NCBI GenBank assembly: GCA_024278415.1 | Contig: JAJRTI010000142.1 | Location: 1 to 13,721, forward strand | Source of the DNA: Planctomycetota bacterium | GTDB lineage: Bacteria; Planctomycetota; Brocadiia; JAJRTI01 | Direction of reading: 5' to 3' | Length of the DNA stretch: 13,721 nucleotides | In this document: positions 1 through 7,204 of the stretch, piece after piece | How positions within the stretch are numbered: position 1 is the stretch's first letter | Layout: every line of letters begins with the position of its first letter | Translations under genes and position numbers: made by a program | Notes under the pieces: model-generated | What the model was told of the DNA's origin: nothing | The model's database searches: none | The model's input: only the letters and a program-made list of their open reading frames with translations

Positions 1-402
1 GATCTTCACGACGACCGGCGGCGCCGCGTCCATGTCCACCAGCCGCGCGCCCGTCGCGTCCGCGATGCAGTCGAGCCCGATGGCCTTGAACGCGTCCAGC
101 GCGTTCACGCCCAGTATGGGGCTCTCGGCGATGAGCACATCCTTGGCCCCCGCGTTTGCAAAGAAATCCGCGGCTGCAGCAACCACCGCGGGGCTGGTCA
201 CGGCCCCCGAGCCTGCCGGCACCGCGCGCCCGGCATTGGGCTTGAGCAACACCGTCTTGCCGGCGCACGCCGGCAGCGCCAGCGCGGCCAGCGCCTCCGC
301 CGCGGCTTGATACGCGTCGCGGTGCTTGCGCACGGCGACGAGGCTTCTCTTATCGGTCTTGCCGAAAGCCGGCTTCTCCTTCTTGTTGCCACGTAAGCTC
401 AG
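1..402 (-). CDS. DUF362 family protein, N-terminal part (runs off left edge)
   Basis: The minus-strand frame is open from about 402 to the window edge (134 codons). It reads as the N-terminal part of a DUF362 protein: a first beta strand (SLVAV), a helix, then KTVLLKPNAG, then GAVTSPAVVAAAADFF and NAGAKDVLIAESPILG, matching the family's VLLKPN / G-x-THPE / AGA-K-V-x-V-xDSP pattern. The biochemical function of DUF362 proteins is unknown; many carry a ferredoxin domain further C-terminal, which would lie outside the window. The frame has no ATG, GTG or TTG before a GTG at 333, and that GTG would cut into the first conserved strand. A CTG at 402-400 overlaps the upstream epimerase stop as CTGA, so I place the start there tentatively. 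It is probably translationally coupled to the upstream epimerase-like gene. The family call is firm; the start is not. Confidence 0.7.
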   Translation of the reverse strand, partial: MSLRGNKKEKPAFGKTDKRSLVAVRKHRDAYQAAAEALAALALPACAGKTVLLKPNAGRAVPAGSGAVTSPAVVAAAADFFANAGAKDVLIAESPILGVNALDAFKAIGLDCIADATGARLVDMDAAPPVVVKI

Positions 403-1190
403 AGCTGAATGATCTCCCGCATGCGCTTCGCGGTATCGCGATGGTCATCGGGCGTGCCGCCAACTTCGCTCACCACGCAACCGTCGAACCCGATCTTGCG
501 GAACGACGCCATGACCGCGGCCCAGTTCACGTCGCCCTCCATGAGCTTGCAGAAGCGATGCTCTTTGCGATTGAAATCCTTGAAGTGGACCTTCTTCACG
601 CGCGGACCCAGCACCTCGATCCAGTGCTGCGGATACCCGTAGAGCACCATGTTGCCCACGTCGAGATACGTGCCGATGAAATCGCTGCCGACCGCGTCCA
701 CGAAGTCCCGCATCTCCATGGGCGAAAGCAGGAACTTGTTCCACACGTTCTCCACGCCGACTGCGACCTTGTGGTGCTCGGCCACGGGCGCCATCTTCTT
801 CAACGACGCCAACGCATTCGCGTAGGCCTCGTCGTAGCGATTGTTCTCAGCGAGCGCGCCAGGGTGGAGCAAGATTCCGTCCACTCCAAGAAGATCCGCA
901 ATCGCGACACCTCGGGCGATGTTGTCGCACATCTTCCGTCGTTCGGCTTCGTCGGGGCTCAGGATCGAGCCGCGGTCTTCCCCCCAGGCGATGATGCTGG
1001 CGATCTCGACGCCTGCGTCGTCGCACATCTTGCGCACGTTGCGGATGTCGGCCTCGCTGCCGTGCATGTCCGGATCGCCGCCAGGCCCGAACTTGAGTTC
1101 GATCGCTTCGTAGCCCGCGTCCTGACAAAACTCGAGGCATTCCTTCAGGCTCAGGCCCCCCAGGCAGAGTTGCGTAATGCCGATTTTCAT
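399..1190 (-). CDS. Sugar phosphate isomerase/epimerase-like TIM-barrel protein
   Basis: This 263-aa protein is of the xylose-isomerase-like TIM-barrel (AP endonuclease 2) superfamily. Members isomerise or epimerise sugars, inosose or related polyols in the cytoplasm with a divalent metal. The likely metal ligands sit at the expected places: Glu147 (GVEN), Asp177 (LDVGN), His202 (VHFKD) and Glu242 (SEV); LLHPG at about 107-111 is also typical. The start is the ATG at 1190, with GGAG (1200-1203 on the plus strand) 9 nt upstream. The frame stays open for 65 codons further upstream, but that stretch has no family similarity and contains the predicted promoter, so I exclude it. It is the first gene of a minus-strand unit with the DUF362 gene and is divergent from dsrA. 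The substrate cannot be told from sequence. Confidence 0.88.
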   Translation of the reverse strand: MKIGITQLCLGGLSLKECLEFCQDAGYEAIELKFGPGGDPDMHGSEADIRNVRKMCDDAGVEIASIIAWGEDRGSILSPDEAERRKMCDNIARGVAIADLLGVDGILLHPGALAENNRYDEAYANALASLKKMAPVAEHHKVAVGVENVWNKFLLSPMEMRDFVDAVGSDFIGTYLDVGNMVLYGYPQHWIEVLGPRVKKVHFKDFNRKEHRFCKLMEGDVNWAAVMASFRKIGFDGCVVSEVGGTPDDHRDTAKRMREIIQL

Positions 1191-1245
1191 GGTGGCGATC
1201 TCCGTGCAAGTGTAGGAGGGCAAGCGCTTCCGTCGAGGGCACGTA

Positions 1246-1274
1246 AAGGTACTCGCGTGTCGGAGGCTTGTCAA
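1246..1274 (-). promoter_or_regulatory. Sigma70-like promoter for the epimerase/DUF362 unit
   Basis: Read on the minus strand, a perfect -35 box TTGACA (1274-1269) is followed by 17 nt and then TACCTT (1251-1246), a weaker -10 box. The transcript would start about 50 nt upstream of the ATG at 1190. Placement and spacing are good, but the -10 matches the consensus at only three positions. Confidence 0.5.
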
Positions 1275-1381
1275 GGCTGCCACCGCGGAACCTCTTCCAT
1301 GAATGGCGCCACAGTTGGTGGTGAGGGCTATGGTTGGCCGATTCAGCGCCCTGCACGTGTTCAGCGTGCGCATGACAAGAA

Positions 1382-1525
1382 GCACGCGCCAGCGTGCGGG
1401 CGCGGCGTACCGTGTACGCTAAACACGTACGAGGCCTTCCGCGCCTGCGCCTGTAGTGCTCACGTCAGTGAGCCTCTACCGGCGTGAATGCAGAGCAGAG
1501 TGCTCACTGATCCGCCGTACGGCGG
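1382..1525. repeat. Cluster of four short inverted repeats upstream of dsrA
   Basis: Four hairpin-capable sequences lie within 145 bp. GCACGC (1382-1387) pairs with GCGTGC (1392-1397) across a 4-nt loop. CGTACCGTGT (1406-1415) pairs with ACACGTACG (1423-1431) with one bulged base. GCTCAC (1458-1463) pairs with GTGAGC (1468-1473) across GTCA. CCGCCGTACGGCGG (1512-1525) is a perfect 14-bp palindrome. They lie just upstream of the predicted dsrA promoter, so they could be operator sites or remnants of an interspersed repeat. I do not recognise a known regulator site. Confidence 0.45.
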
Positions 1526-1567
1526 GCACGACAGGCATGCGTGGGGAAACCGCGCCGGCCGCGCACC

Positions 1568-1596
1568 TTGACGCTCCATCGCGATTCATGTATGCT
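1568..1596 (+). promoter_or_regulatory. dsrA: Sigma70-like promoter for the dsr operon
   Basis: TTGACG (1568-1573) is followed by a 17-nt spacer and TATGCT (1591-1596). The predicted transcription start near 1603 gives a leader of about 120 nt before the dsrA GTG at 1726. The -35 matches the consensus at five of six positions and the -10 at four of six, with ideal spacing. Confidence 0.5.
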
Positions 1597-1653
1597 CTTT
1601 CGCTCGAAACTCGCCGGCCTGTGCGCAACACGTATGGGCTCGAACGGCGCGAT

Positions 1654-1672
1654 TGCGCAAGCCTCTTGCGCA
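1654..1672 (+). promoter_or_regulatory. Leader hairpin in the dsrA 5' UTR
   Basis: TGCGCAAG (1654-1661) and CTTGCGCA (1665-1672) form a perfect 8-bp stem with a 3-nt loop, between the predicted promoter and the dsrA ribosome-binding site. No U-tract follows, so it is not a standard terminator. It might affect mRNA stability or translation, but the role is unknown. Confidence 0.4.
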
Positions 1673-1725
1673 TGGACAACCTGCCCCTCTCGGTGCTCAG
1701 ACGGTGCGAAAGAAAGGAAGGCACA

Positions 1726-2943
1726 GTGTCTGAACTCAATACCCCCAAACTCGACGAGCTGGAGTCGGGGCCATGGCCAAGCTTCGTGACGCACATGAAA
1801 CGTGCCGCGGCGAAGAACGAAATGGCCGCCGACCTCTGCCGCCAGTTGGAAAAATCATACGAAGACAACATCGGCCACTGGAAACACGGTGGTATCGTTG
1901 GCGTGACAGGATACGGCGGCGGAGTGATCGGGCGCTACTCGGACATGCCCGAAGAATTCCCCGGCGTGAGGGAGTTCCACACATTCCGCGTCAACCAGCC
2001 CAGCGGTTGGTTCTACAAGACCGACGCGCTACGCAAGCTGTGCGACGTGTGGGACAAGCACGGCAGCGGCCTGACCAACTTCCACGGCTCGACCGGCGAC
2101 ATCATCTTGCTCGGCGCGCCGACCGATGCCCTTCAGCCTTGCTTCAACGACCTGTCGGACATGGGGTTCGACCTGGGCGGCTCGGGCTCGGACCTGCGCA
2201 CGCCAAGCTGCTGCGTCGGCCCCGGCCGATGCGAGTGGGCGTGCGTCGATACGCTGGACTTGTGCAACGACCTGACCCACTCGTTCCAAGACGAATTGCA
2301 CCGGCCCATGTGGCCCTACAAGTTCAAGATCAAGATCTCCGGCTGCGCCAACGACTGTGTGGCCGCCATCGCCCGGGCCGACATGAGCATCATCGGCACG
2401 TGGCGCGACACGATCCAAGTGAACGCAGACGAGGTCAAGGCGTACGCCGCGGCCGGCTTGGATATCCAGGGCGAGGTCTGCGACCTCTGCCCGACCAAGT
2501 GCATCCAGTACTGCGGCGAGTCGCAAGAACTCACCATCGCGAATGAAGACTGCACCCGCTGCATGCACTGCATCAACGTGATGCCCAAGGCGCTGCGCCC
2601 CGGCAAGGAAAAGGGCGCGACGATCCTGATCGGCGCCAAGGCCCCCATCGTCAAGGGCGCGATCCTCTCGTGGGTGCTCGTGCCGTTCATGAAACTCGAG
2701 CCGCCCTACCAAGAGTTGAAGGACATGCTCGAGAAGATGTGGGATTGGTGGGACGAGAACGCCAAGATGCGCGAACGCATCGGCGAACTCATCCTGCGCA
2801 TGGGCCTGCGCACGTTCCTCCGCGAGATGGAGATGGACCCCGTGCCGCAAATGGTCAAGGAACCGCGCTCGAACCCGTACTTCTTCTGGTGGCCGGAGGA
2901 AGTCGCTGAAGCGAGGGAAGACCAGAGAAAGGAGGCCAACTGA
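1726..2943 (+). CDS. dsrA: Dissimilatory sulfite reductase, alpha subunit (DsrA)
   Basis: DsrA is one half of the cytoplasmic DsrAB complex, which reduces sulfite at a siroheme-[4Fe-4S] centre; the product is passed on as a DsrC trisulfide. The 405-aa protein has the family N-terminus ([13 protein letters not shown]), [32 protein letters not shown], and [13 protein letters not shown]. The cluster cysteines are C163-X5-C169 and C207-X3-C211; their spacing equals that of Cys177/183/221/225 in Desulfovibrio vulgaris DsrA. A ferredoxin-type insert carries C255/C259 (LCPTKC) and C276, C279, C282 (CTRCMHC). The start is GTG at 1726, with AAGGAAGG ending 4 nt upstream. The frame extends to 1456 but that part has no DsrA similarity. 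The usual SGCPNDC reads SGCANDC here. It is somewhat shorter than the Desulfovibrio subunit (about 437 aa). dsrB starts 1 nt after the stop. Confidence 0.97.
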   Translation: MSELNTPKLDELESGPWPSFVTHMKRAAAKNEMAADLCRQLEKSYEDNIGHWKHGGIVGVTGYGGGVIGRYSDMPEEFPGVREFHTFRVNQPSGWFYKTDALRKLCDVWDKHGSGLTNFHGSTGDIILLGAPTDALQPCFNDLSDMGFDLGGSGSDLRTPSCCVGPGRCEWACVDTLDLCNDLTHSFQDELHRPMWPYKFKIKISGCANDCVAAIARADMSIIGTWRDTIQVNADEVKAYAAAGLDIQGEVCDLCPTKCIQYCGESQELTIANEDCTRCMHCINVMPKALRPGKEKGATILIGAKAPIVKGAILSWVLVPFMKLEPPYQELKDMLEKMWDWWDENAKMRERIGELILRMGLRTFLREMEMDPVPQMVKEPRSNPYFFWWPEEVAEAREDQRKEAN

Positions 2944-2944
2944 C

Positions 2945-4012
2945 ATGGCTAAAACCGATATCGGCCCCCCTGATTTCCGGCAGTTCCTGCCCCCCGTCAT
3001 CAAGAAGAACTACGGCCAGTGGCTGTACCACGAGATCCTCAAGCCCGGCGTGTTGATGCACGTGGCGGAGAGCGGCGACAAGCTCTACTCCGTCCGCGTC
3101 GGATCGGGCCGCCTGGTGTGCACGGATTACATCCGCGACGTGTGCGACATCGCAGACAAGTACTGCGACGGCTACGTCCGCTTCACGAGCCGCCACAACC
3201 TGGAGTTCCTCGTGAGCGACGAAGCCAAGCTTGGCCCCCTCCAAGAGGAGCTGGCTGCGCGTGACGACATGCCCGTGGGCGGCACCGGCCACGGCATCAC
3301 CAGCATCATCCACACGCAAGGCTGGATCCACTGCCACACCCCGGCCACCGACGCGTCGGGCCCGGTCAAGGCCGTGATGGACGCCGTGTTCGAGCACTTC
3401 ATCAGCATGGACTTGCCGGCCCACGTGCGCATCTCGCTGGCTTGCTGCCTGAACATGTGCGGCGCGGTCCACTGCTCGGACATCGCCATCCTCGGCATCC
3501 ACCGCCTCCCGCCAAACGTGGACAACGAGCGCGTGCCGAAGATTTGCGAAATCCCCAACACCGTCGCCGCGTGCCCCACGTTCGCCATCCGCGGCAGCAC
3601 CAAGGAGAAGAAGGTCACCGTCGACGAGGAGCGCTGCATGTATTGCGGCAACTGCTACACCATGTGCCCCGCCATGCCCCTGGCGCACCCCACGGGCGAC
3701 GGCATCAGCATCTGGGTCGGCGGCAAGGTGTCCAACGCGCGCAGCGCGCCCATGTTCTCCAAGTTGGCCATCCCCTTCCTGCCCAACACCCCCCCGCGGT
3801 GGCCGGAGACGGTCGACGCGATCGTGAACATTGTCAATGTGTACGCCGGCGATGCGCGCAAGCACGAGCGCGTCGGCGAGTGGATCAACCGCATCGGTTG
3901 GGAGCGCTTCTTCGAGAAGACCGGCATCCCGTTCACCGACAAGCACATCGACGACTTCACCCACGCGCAGACCACTTACCGGTCCACGCCGCAGTTCAAG
4001 TTCACGAGCTAG
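2945..4012 (+). CDS. dsrB: Dissimilatory sulfite reductase, beta subunit (DsrB)
   Basis: DsrB pairs with DsrA in the alpha2beta2 enzyme and carries the catalytically active siroheme-cluster site in characterised enzymes. The 355-aa protein shows [32 protein letters not shown], and the cluster motif C130 ([10 protein letters not shown]) with C167-C168-X3-C172 ([14 protein letters not shown]). The 37-residue step from C130 to C167 equals Cys151 to Cys188 in D. vulgaris DsrB. A ferredoxin insert follows, with C231-X2-C234-X2-C237-X3-C241 ([11 protein letters not shown]), and the C-terminal part includes [24 protein letters not shown] at 2945 is preceded by AAAGGAGG with GGAGG at 2931-2935, 9 nt away. 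No frameshift or missing ligand is seen. Confidence 0.97.
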   Translation: MAKTDIGPPDFRQFLPPVIKKNYGQWLYHEILKPGVLMHVAESGDKLYSVRVGSGRLVCTDYIRDVCDIADKYCDGYVRFTSRHNLEFLVSDEAKLGPLQEELAARDDMPVGGTGHGITSIIHTQGWIHCHTPATDASGPVKAVMDAVFEHFISMDLPAHVRISLACCLNMCGAVHCSDIAILGIHRLPPNVDNERVPKICEIPNTVAACPTFAIRGSTKEKKVTVDEERCMYCGNCYTMCPAMPLAHPTGDGISIWVGGKVSNARSAPMFSKLAIPFLPNTPPRWPETVDAIVNIVNVYAGDARKHERVGEWINRIGWERFFEKTGIPFTDKHIDDFTHAQTTYRSTPQFKFTS

Positions 4013-4019
4013 GCCCCCC

Positions 4020-4052
4020 CATTGCGCACGCCGCGTCGCGGCGTGCGCAATG
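4020..4052 (+). terminator. 15-bp perfect hairpin between dsrB and dsrD
   Basis: CATTGCGCACGCCGC (4020-4034) and its exact complement GCGGCGTGCGCAATG (4038-4052) are separated by GTC. The stem starts 7 nt after the dsrB stop and ends 36 nt before the dsrD ATG. It is followed by TCTTCCCCC, not a T-run, so full intrinsic termination is doubtful. A partial terminator, or a processing or stabilising structure that changes the dsrAB:dsrD ratio, is more likely. Confidence 0.6.
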
Positions 4053-4088
4053 TCTTCCCCCCCTCACGCTTTACCCAACGGTGGCCCC

Positions 4089-4313
4089 ATGAGCGAAGAG
4101 ATCAAAGCCAAGATCATGGAAGCTGTGACCAGCGCCAAGAAGAAGCAGAAACCCGGCGACCTTGCGAAGAAGATTTCCGCTGAAATGGGCGTTGGCAAGT
4201 CGGACGTGAAGAAGGCCATCAAGGAGCTAGTCGGCGAAGACAAACTCGTCTTCACCTACTACGGCTCCAGCTACATCGAGTTGCCCGGAGCGGGCGGCCC
4301 CGCGGAAGAATAG
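4089..4313 (+). CDS. dsrD: DsrD, winged-helix sulfite reductase activator
   Basis: DsrD is a small winged-helix protein found with reductive-type dsrAB; in sulfate reducers it has been reported to raise DsrAB sulfite-reducing activity, so it is used as a marker of the reductive direction. The 74-aa product is close to the 78 aa of D. vulgaris DsrD. The middle (PGDLAKKISAEMGVGKSDVKKAIKELV) gives the helix-turn-helix, and KLVFTYYGSSYIELPGAG gives the wing strands. The N-terminus is lysine-rich. ATG at 4089 is the only start that gives family length; the ribosome-binding site (GGTGG, 4080-4084) is weak. The gene sits 76 nt downstream of dsrB across a strong hairpin, with a second hairpin following it. 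Confidence 0.92.
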   Translation: MSEEIKAKIMEAVTSAKKKQKPGDLAKKISAEMGVGKSDVKKAIKELVGEDKLVFTYYGSSYIELPGAGGPAEE

Positions 4314-4343
4314 CCCCCGCCACCAACGCACCAACTCCAAGCA

Positions 4344-4398
4344 CGGGCAGCCTGCTCGTCGCGCGCGGCTTGTCCCCGCGCGGCAAGCAGGCTGCCCG
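4344..4398. repeat. Long inverted repeat between dsrD and dsrN
   Basis: CGGGCAGCCTGCT (4344-4356) is exactly complementary to AGCAGGCTGCCCG (4386-4398). The 29-nt interior (CGCGCGCGG against CCCCGCGCGG) can pair further, so the whole element folds as one long hairpin. It lies 30 nt after the dsrD stop and 27 nt before the dsrN start. No T-tract follows. It may act as an attenuator or RNA-stability element, or be a copy of an interspersed palindromic repeat. Confidence 0.6.
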
Positions 4399-4425
4399 CG
4401 CCACGTTCTGGGTCCACCCAACGCC

Positions 4426-5811
4426 ATGTCCGCCATCGCTGCCCCACGCCTGGTCGTAGCCGCCCTACGCGGCGGATCCGGCAAGACCGTGCTCACGCTT
4501 GGCCTCATCGCCGCGTGGCGCCGGCGCGGGCACAAGGTCCTGGCGTTCAAGAAGGGCCCGGACTACATCGACGCGGCATGGCACACCCGCGCAGCGGGAT
4601 GCCCGTGCCGCAACCTGGACACCTTCATGATGGGCCGGGACACGGCCGCAGCCTCCTTCTGGACGCACGCGCGCCCGGACGCGATCGCTGTCGTCGAGGG
4701 CAATCGGGGCCTCTTTGACGGTGCAGACGTGCAGGGCACACATAGCACGGCCGAACTGGCCAAACTCCTGCGCGCGCCAGTGGTCATCGTCGTGGACTGC
4801 TACAAAGCGACCCGCACGATTGCGGCGTCGGTCCTCGGGTGCCAGAAGCTCGACCCTGAACTCGACATCGCGGGCGTGGTGCTGAATCGTGTCGCGGGCA
4901 AGCGGCACGAAAGCGTGATCCGCGGGGCCATCGCGTCCGCCTGTGGGCTGCCGGTGTTCGGCGCGATTCCGAAAGACTCGGTGCTCGATCTTCCTGAGCG
5001 CCATCTCGGCTTGCTTCCGCCGCAAGAGCATGACTTCGTCGAACGCGTCGTAGGGCAAGCGGCCGCATTGGCAGAGGCGCACCTCGACTTGGACGCGCTC
5101 TTGGCCTCGGGTCGCGCCGCGCCCGCAGCCGACTCCTCACAGACGCCCCCGCTGGAAACGCTCGCCATACGATCCGCTCCCACCGTTCGGATAGCGGTCA
5201 TGAGGGACAGCGCGTTTCAGTTCTACTATCCGGAAAACTTGGAGGCGCTCCAGCGTGAAGGCGCGGAGATCGTCGAAGTGAGCGCGCTCCATGACGACGC
5301 GCTGCCGAATGTCGACGGCCTCTACATCGGCGGCGGCTTCCCAGAGACCCACGCGGCGCAACTGGCGGCAAACCGCTCGTTTGCCGACTCCGTCTGCGCA
5401 GCCATTGAGGCCGGCCTGCCGGTCATGGCCGAATGCGCGGGGCTCATGTATCTCGGCGAGAGCATCACCTGGCAGGGCCAAACGCATCGCATGGCCGGCG
5501 CGCTGCCCCTGCGCTTCGACATGGCCACGCGGCCCCACGGCCACGGGTACACGGTCATCCGCGCGGACGCGGACAATCCCTTCTTCCCTGTGGGCGCGGT
5601 GCTCCGTGGCCATGAGTTCCACTACTCGCTCCCGCAGCAGCCGCTCGGCGGCCGCGTGCGCACCGCGTTCCACGTCGAGCGCGGCCACGGTCTCGACGGC
5701 GCCCGGGACGGCGTCGTGCATCGCAACGTCTTGGCCACGTACTCGCACATCCACGCGCTGAGTGTGGCCAACTGGGCAACTGCGTTCCTCACGGCCACCT
5801 CCAAGCGTTAG
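4426..5811 (+). CDS. dsrN: DsrN, CobB/CbiA-family siroheme amidase
   Basis: This 461-aa protein belongs to the cobyrinic acid a,c-diamide synthase family. Next to dsrABD such proteins are called DsrN and are proposed to amidate siroheme to the sirohaem amide used by DsrAB. An ATP-binding amidoligase half carries the P-loop GGSGKT (16-21), KKGPDYID (42-49), and VVEGNRGLFDG. A class I glutamine amidotransferase half starts near 255, with YIGGGFPE, the nucleophile Cys337 (AECAGLMYLGE) and His441 (TYSHIH). The length fits the family (about 450-470 aa). ATG at 4426 has no clear Shine-Dalgarno sequence. Without the dsr context it would be called a cobalamin-biosynthesis CbiA; no other corrin gene is nearby, so context favours DsrN. 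Confidence 0.87.
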   Translation: MSAIAAPRLVVAALRGGSGKTVLTLGLIAAWRRRGHKVLAFKKGPDYIDAAWHTRAAGCPCRNLDTFMMGRDTAAASFWTHARPDAIAVVEGNRGLFDGADVQGTHSTAELAKLLRAPVVIVVDCYKATRTIAASVLGCQKLDPELDIAGVVLNRVAGKRHESVIRGAIASACGLPVFGAIPKDSVLDLPERHLGLLPPQEHDFVERVVGQAAALAEAHLDLDALLASGRAAPAADSSQTPPLETLAIRSAPTVRIAVMRDSAFQFYYPENLEALQREGAEIVEVSALHDDALPNVDGLYIGGGFPETHAAQLAANRSFADSVCAAIEAGLPVMAECAGLMYLGESITWQGQTHRMAGALPLRFDMATRPHGHGYTVIRADADNPFFPVGAVLRGHEFHYSLPQQPLGGRVRTAFHVERGHGLDGARDGVVHRNVLATYSHIHALSVANWATAFLTATSKR

Positions 5812-5822
5812 CGAAGCTTCGC
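5811..5822. repeat. 12-bp palindrome at the dsrN stop codon
   Basis: GCGAAGCTTCGC is a perfect palindrome whose first base is the last base of the dsrN stop. With no loop or T-run, it is at most a weak end-of-gene structure. It may be chance in GC-rich DNA. Confidence 0.3.
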
Positions 5823-5902
5823 CTCGCACCGGCCCAGGACTGCCGGGCGCGTCAATCGAAAAGTCTCATCCACGCCATCTCTTGTCATGGTGGTCTTCCC
5901 TC

Positions 5903-7015
5903 ATGACCCACAAACAACGCGCCCTGGCCGCGATGCGCGGCGAATCGGTTGACCGCATGCCGTTCGTGGCGCGGATGGAGCTGTGGTTCAACCACCACAA
6001 CGCGCTGGGCACGCTGCCGGAGGAATGCCGCGGGAAGTCGCTGTGGGATCTACAGCGGGAGCTGGATATCGGCATCTTCGGCTTCGGCGCTTGGGGCATG
6101 TCGTTCTACAAGCTCGAACAGCGCCGGGTGGAGGTGAAGAAGTGGAGCGAGGGCCGGGCGAATCTGGTCGAGTACGTGACGCCCTACGGCACGCTCCGCA
6201 CGCGGCACGTGCTCGCGGAGGAGCTGGAGGCCGCGGACGTGCAGGGCATGCAGATGGAGTATCCGTTCAAGGGCCCTGGCGATTACGACGCGCTGCTGTT
6301 TATGCTGGAGGATATGCAAGTCGTCGACAACTTCGACGCCTACGGCGCGTTCGTCGATGAGATTGGAGAGGACGGCGTGGCGCTGCCCTTCTCCAACTAC
6401 CTTCCCATGCACCAGGTCGCGCACCGATACATGGGGTTCGAGACGTTCTACTACGAGTTGCACGACCGGCCCGCGCAGGTCGAGCGCGTGCACGAGGTAC
6501 TGCTTCAGCAATACCGCCAGATCATGACGCTCGCGTGCGAGTGCCCTGCTGACGCCATCGAGGTGGGCGGCAACTACGACGAGGCGATGACGCCGCAACC
6601 CATCTTCGAGCACTACTTCACGCCGCTCTACCGGGAGATCGCGGATCAGTTCCGCAAGGCCGGCAAGATCCTCGTGGTCCACGGCGACGGCGAGATGAAG
6701 CAATTGCTCACATGCCTGCGAGATGCAGGCGTCCAAGTCGTCGAGGCGCTCACGCCTTCGCCCATGACCACCATCGACGTGCGCGAGGTGCGGGAGTTGT
6801 GGCGGGACAAGGTCGCGGTCTGGGGAGGCGTGCCGGCAATCGTGATGACGGACACGTTCAGCCACGACGAGTTCGAGGCGTTCATGGCGGATCTATTCGA
6901 CGCGGTCGCGCCGGGGGATCGCTTCATCCTGGGCCTCGGCGACAACGTGCCGACGGACGGCAAGTTCGAGCGCATCGTGCGCCTCGCGGAGATGGCGGCG
7001 GAGCAGAGGTGGTGA
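5903..7015 (+). CDS. Uroporphyrinogen decarboxylase-fold (UroD/MtaA-like) protein, substrate unknown
   Basis: The 370-aa protein has the hallmarks of the UroD superfamily outside HemE: the N-terminus MTHKQRALAAMRGESVDRMPF and the C-terminal GLGDNVPTDGKFERI, in the form seen in MtaA/MtbA/CmuA-like proteins and many uncharacterised relatives. Known members decarboxylate uroporphyrinogen or transfer methyl groups to corrinoids or thiols. At the position of the zinc-binding His-x-Cys of MtaA-type methyltransferases the protein reads VVHGDG (His260), so the cysteine is missing and a classical zinc-thiolate methyltransferase is unlikely. The start at 5903 matches the family N-terminus; the frame is open to 5762 but that part overlaps dsrN. 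The ribosome-binding site is weak. It follows dsrN by 91 nt on the same strand and could be co-transcribed. A link to siroheme is tempting but unproven. Confidence 0.85.
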   Translation: MTHKQRALAAMRGESVDRMPFVARMELWFNHHNALGTLPEECRGKSLWDLQRELDIGIFGFGAWGMSFYKLEQRRVEVKKWSEGRANLVEYVTPYGTLRTRHVLAEELEAADVQGMQMEYPFKGPGDYDALLFMLEDMQVVDNFDAYGAFVDEIGEDGVALPFSNYLPMHQVAHRYMGFETFYYELHDRPAQVERVHEVLLQQYRQIMTLACECPADAIEVGGNYDEAMTPQPIFEHYFTPLYREIADQFRKAGKILVVHGDGEMKQLLTCLRDAGVQVVEALTPSPMTTIDVREVRELWRDKVAVWGGVPAIVMTDTFSHDEFEAFMADLFDAVAPGDRFILGLGDNVPTDGKFERIVRLAEMAAEQRW

Positions 7016-7142
7016 CCACGGGCCACTGAGAACTCGATCGGCGGCAAGCACATGGTGTCAAGCGGAAACCAGGCAATGAGTTTCCCCGAGCACCACAGAC
7101 GACACGTCCTGCTCATGCGTGCGGCAACACGTAGGCGGCTGA

Positions 7143-7204
7143 TAGTAGGGCGATTCATCGCCCGTCGCCCGCGGCGCAGAAACGGGCGATGAATCGCCCT
7201 ACTA
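7143..7204. repeat. Palindromic repeat element, 23-bp perfect stem
   Basis: The left arm (7143-7165, starting TAGTAGGGCGATTCATCGCC) is exactly complementary to the right arm (7182-7204), with a 16-nt interior rich in CG. Each arm itself contains GGGCGAT and ATCGCCC, so the element is a palindrome made of palindromes. The GTAGGGCGA...TCGCCCTAC form resembles small non-autonomous palindromic (REP/MITE-like) repeats found in many environmental bacterial genomes. A related 16-mer (14 of 16 identical) lies at 1336-1351. It may also act as a transcription barrier after the UroD-like gene, but no T-run follows. Confidence 0.7.

Larger units (their letters stand above)
1191..1725. other. Divergent intergenic region upstream of dsrA
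   Basis: About 535 bp without a credible gene lie between the divergent epimerase and dsrA starts. It holds two opposing promoter candidates (1246-1274 minus, 1568-1596 plus), a group of small hairpins (1382-1525), a leader hairpin (1654-1672), and a stretch at 1336-1351 that resembles the palindromic repeat at 7143. Open frames crossing it are extensions of the flanking genes and show no family similarity. Confidence 0.6.

Noticed and set aside
1191..1385. N-terminal extension of the epimerase by 65 codons
   Set aside because: The predicted promoter lies in this stretch, and the ATG at 1190 has a ribosome-binding site and the family N-terminus MKIGITQ.
441..1487. A 348-codon plus-strand open frame across the epimerase gene
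   Set aside because: It is the antisense shadow of a clear TIM-barrel gene in GC-rich DNA and has no family signature. The long frames antisense to dsrA, dsrB and the TMTC-like genes were rejected for the same reason.
1456..1725. N-terminal extension of DsrA by 90 codons
   Set aside because: The extension has no DsrA similarity, contains the predicted promoter and leader hairpin, and the GTG at 1726 has a good Shine-Dalgarno sequence and gives the expected N-terminus.
4426..5811. Cobalamin-biosynthesis CbiA/CobB
   Set aside because: The fold is the same, but there are no corrin genes nearby and the gene directly follows dsrABD, so DsrN is the better call.
5903..7015. HemE, uroporphyrinogen decarboxylase of heme synthesis
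   Set aside because: The N-terminus and the GLGDNVPTDG end follow the MtaA-like/uncharacterised branch rather than HemE.
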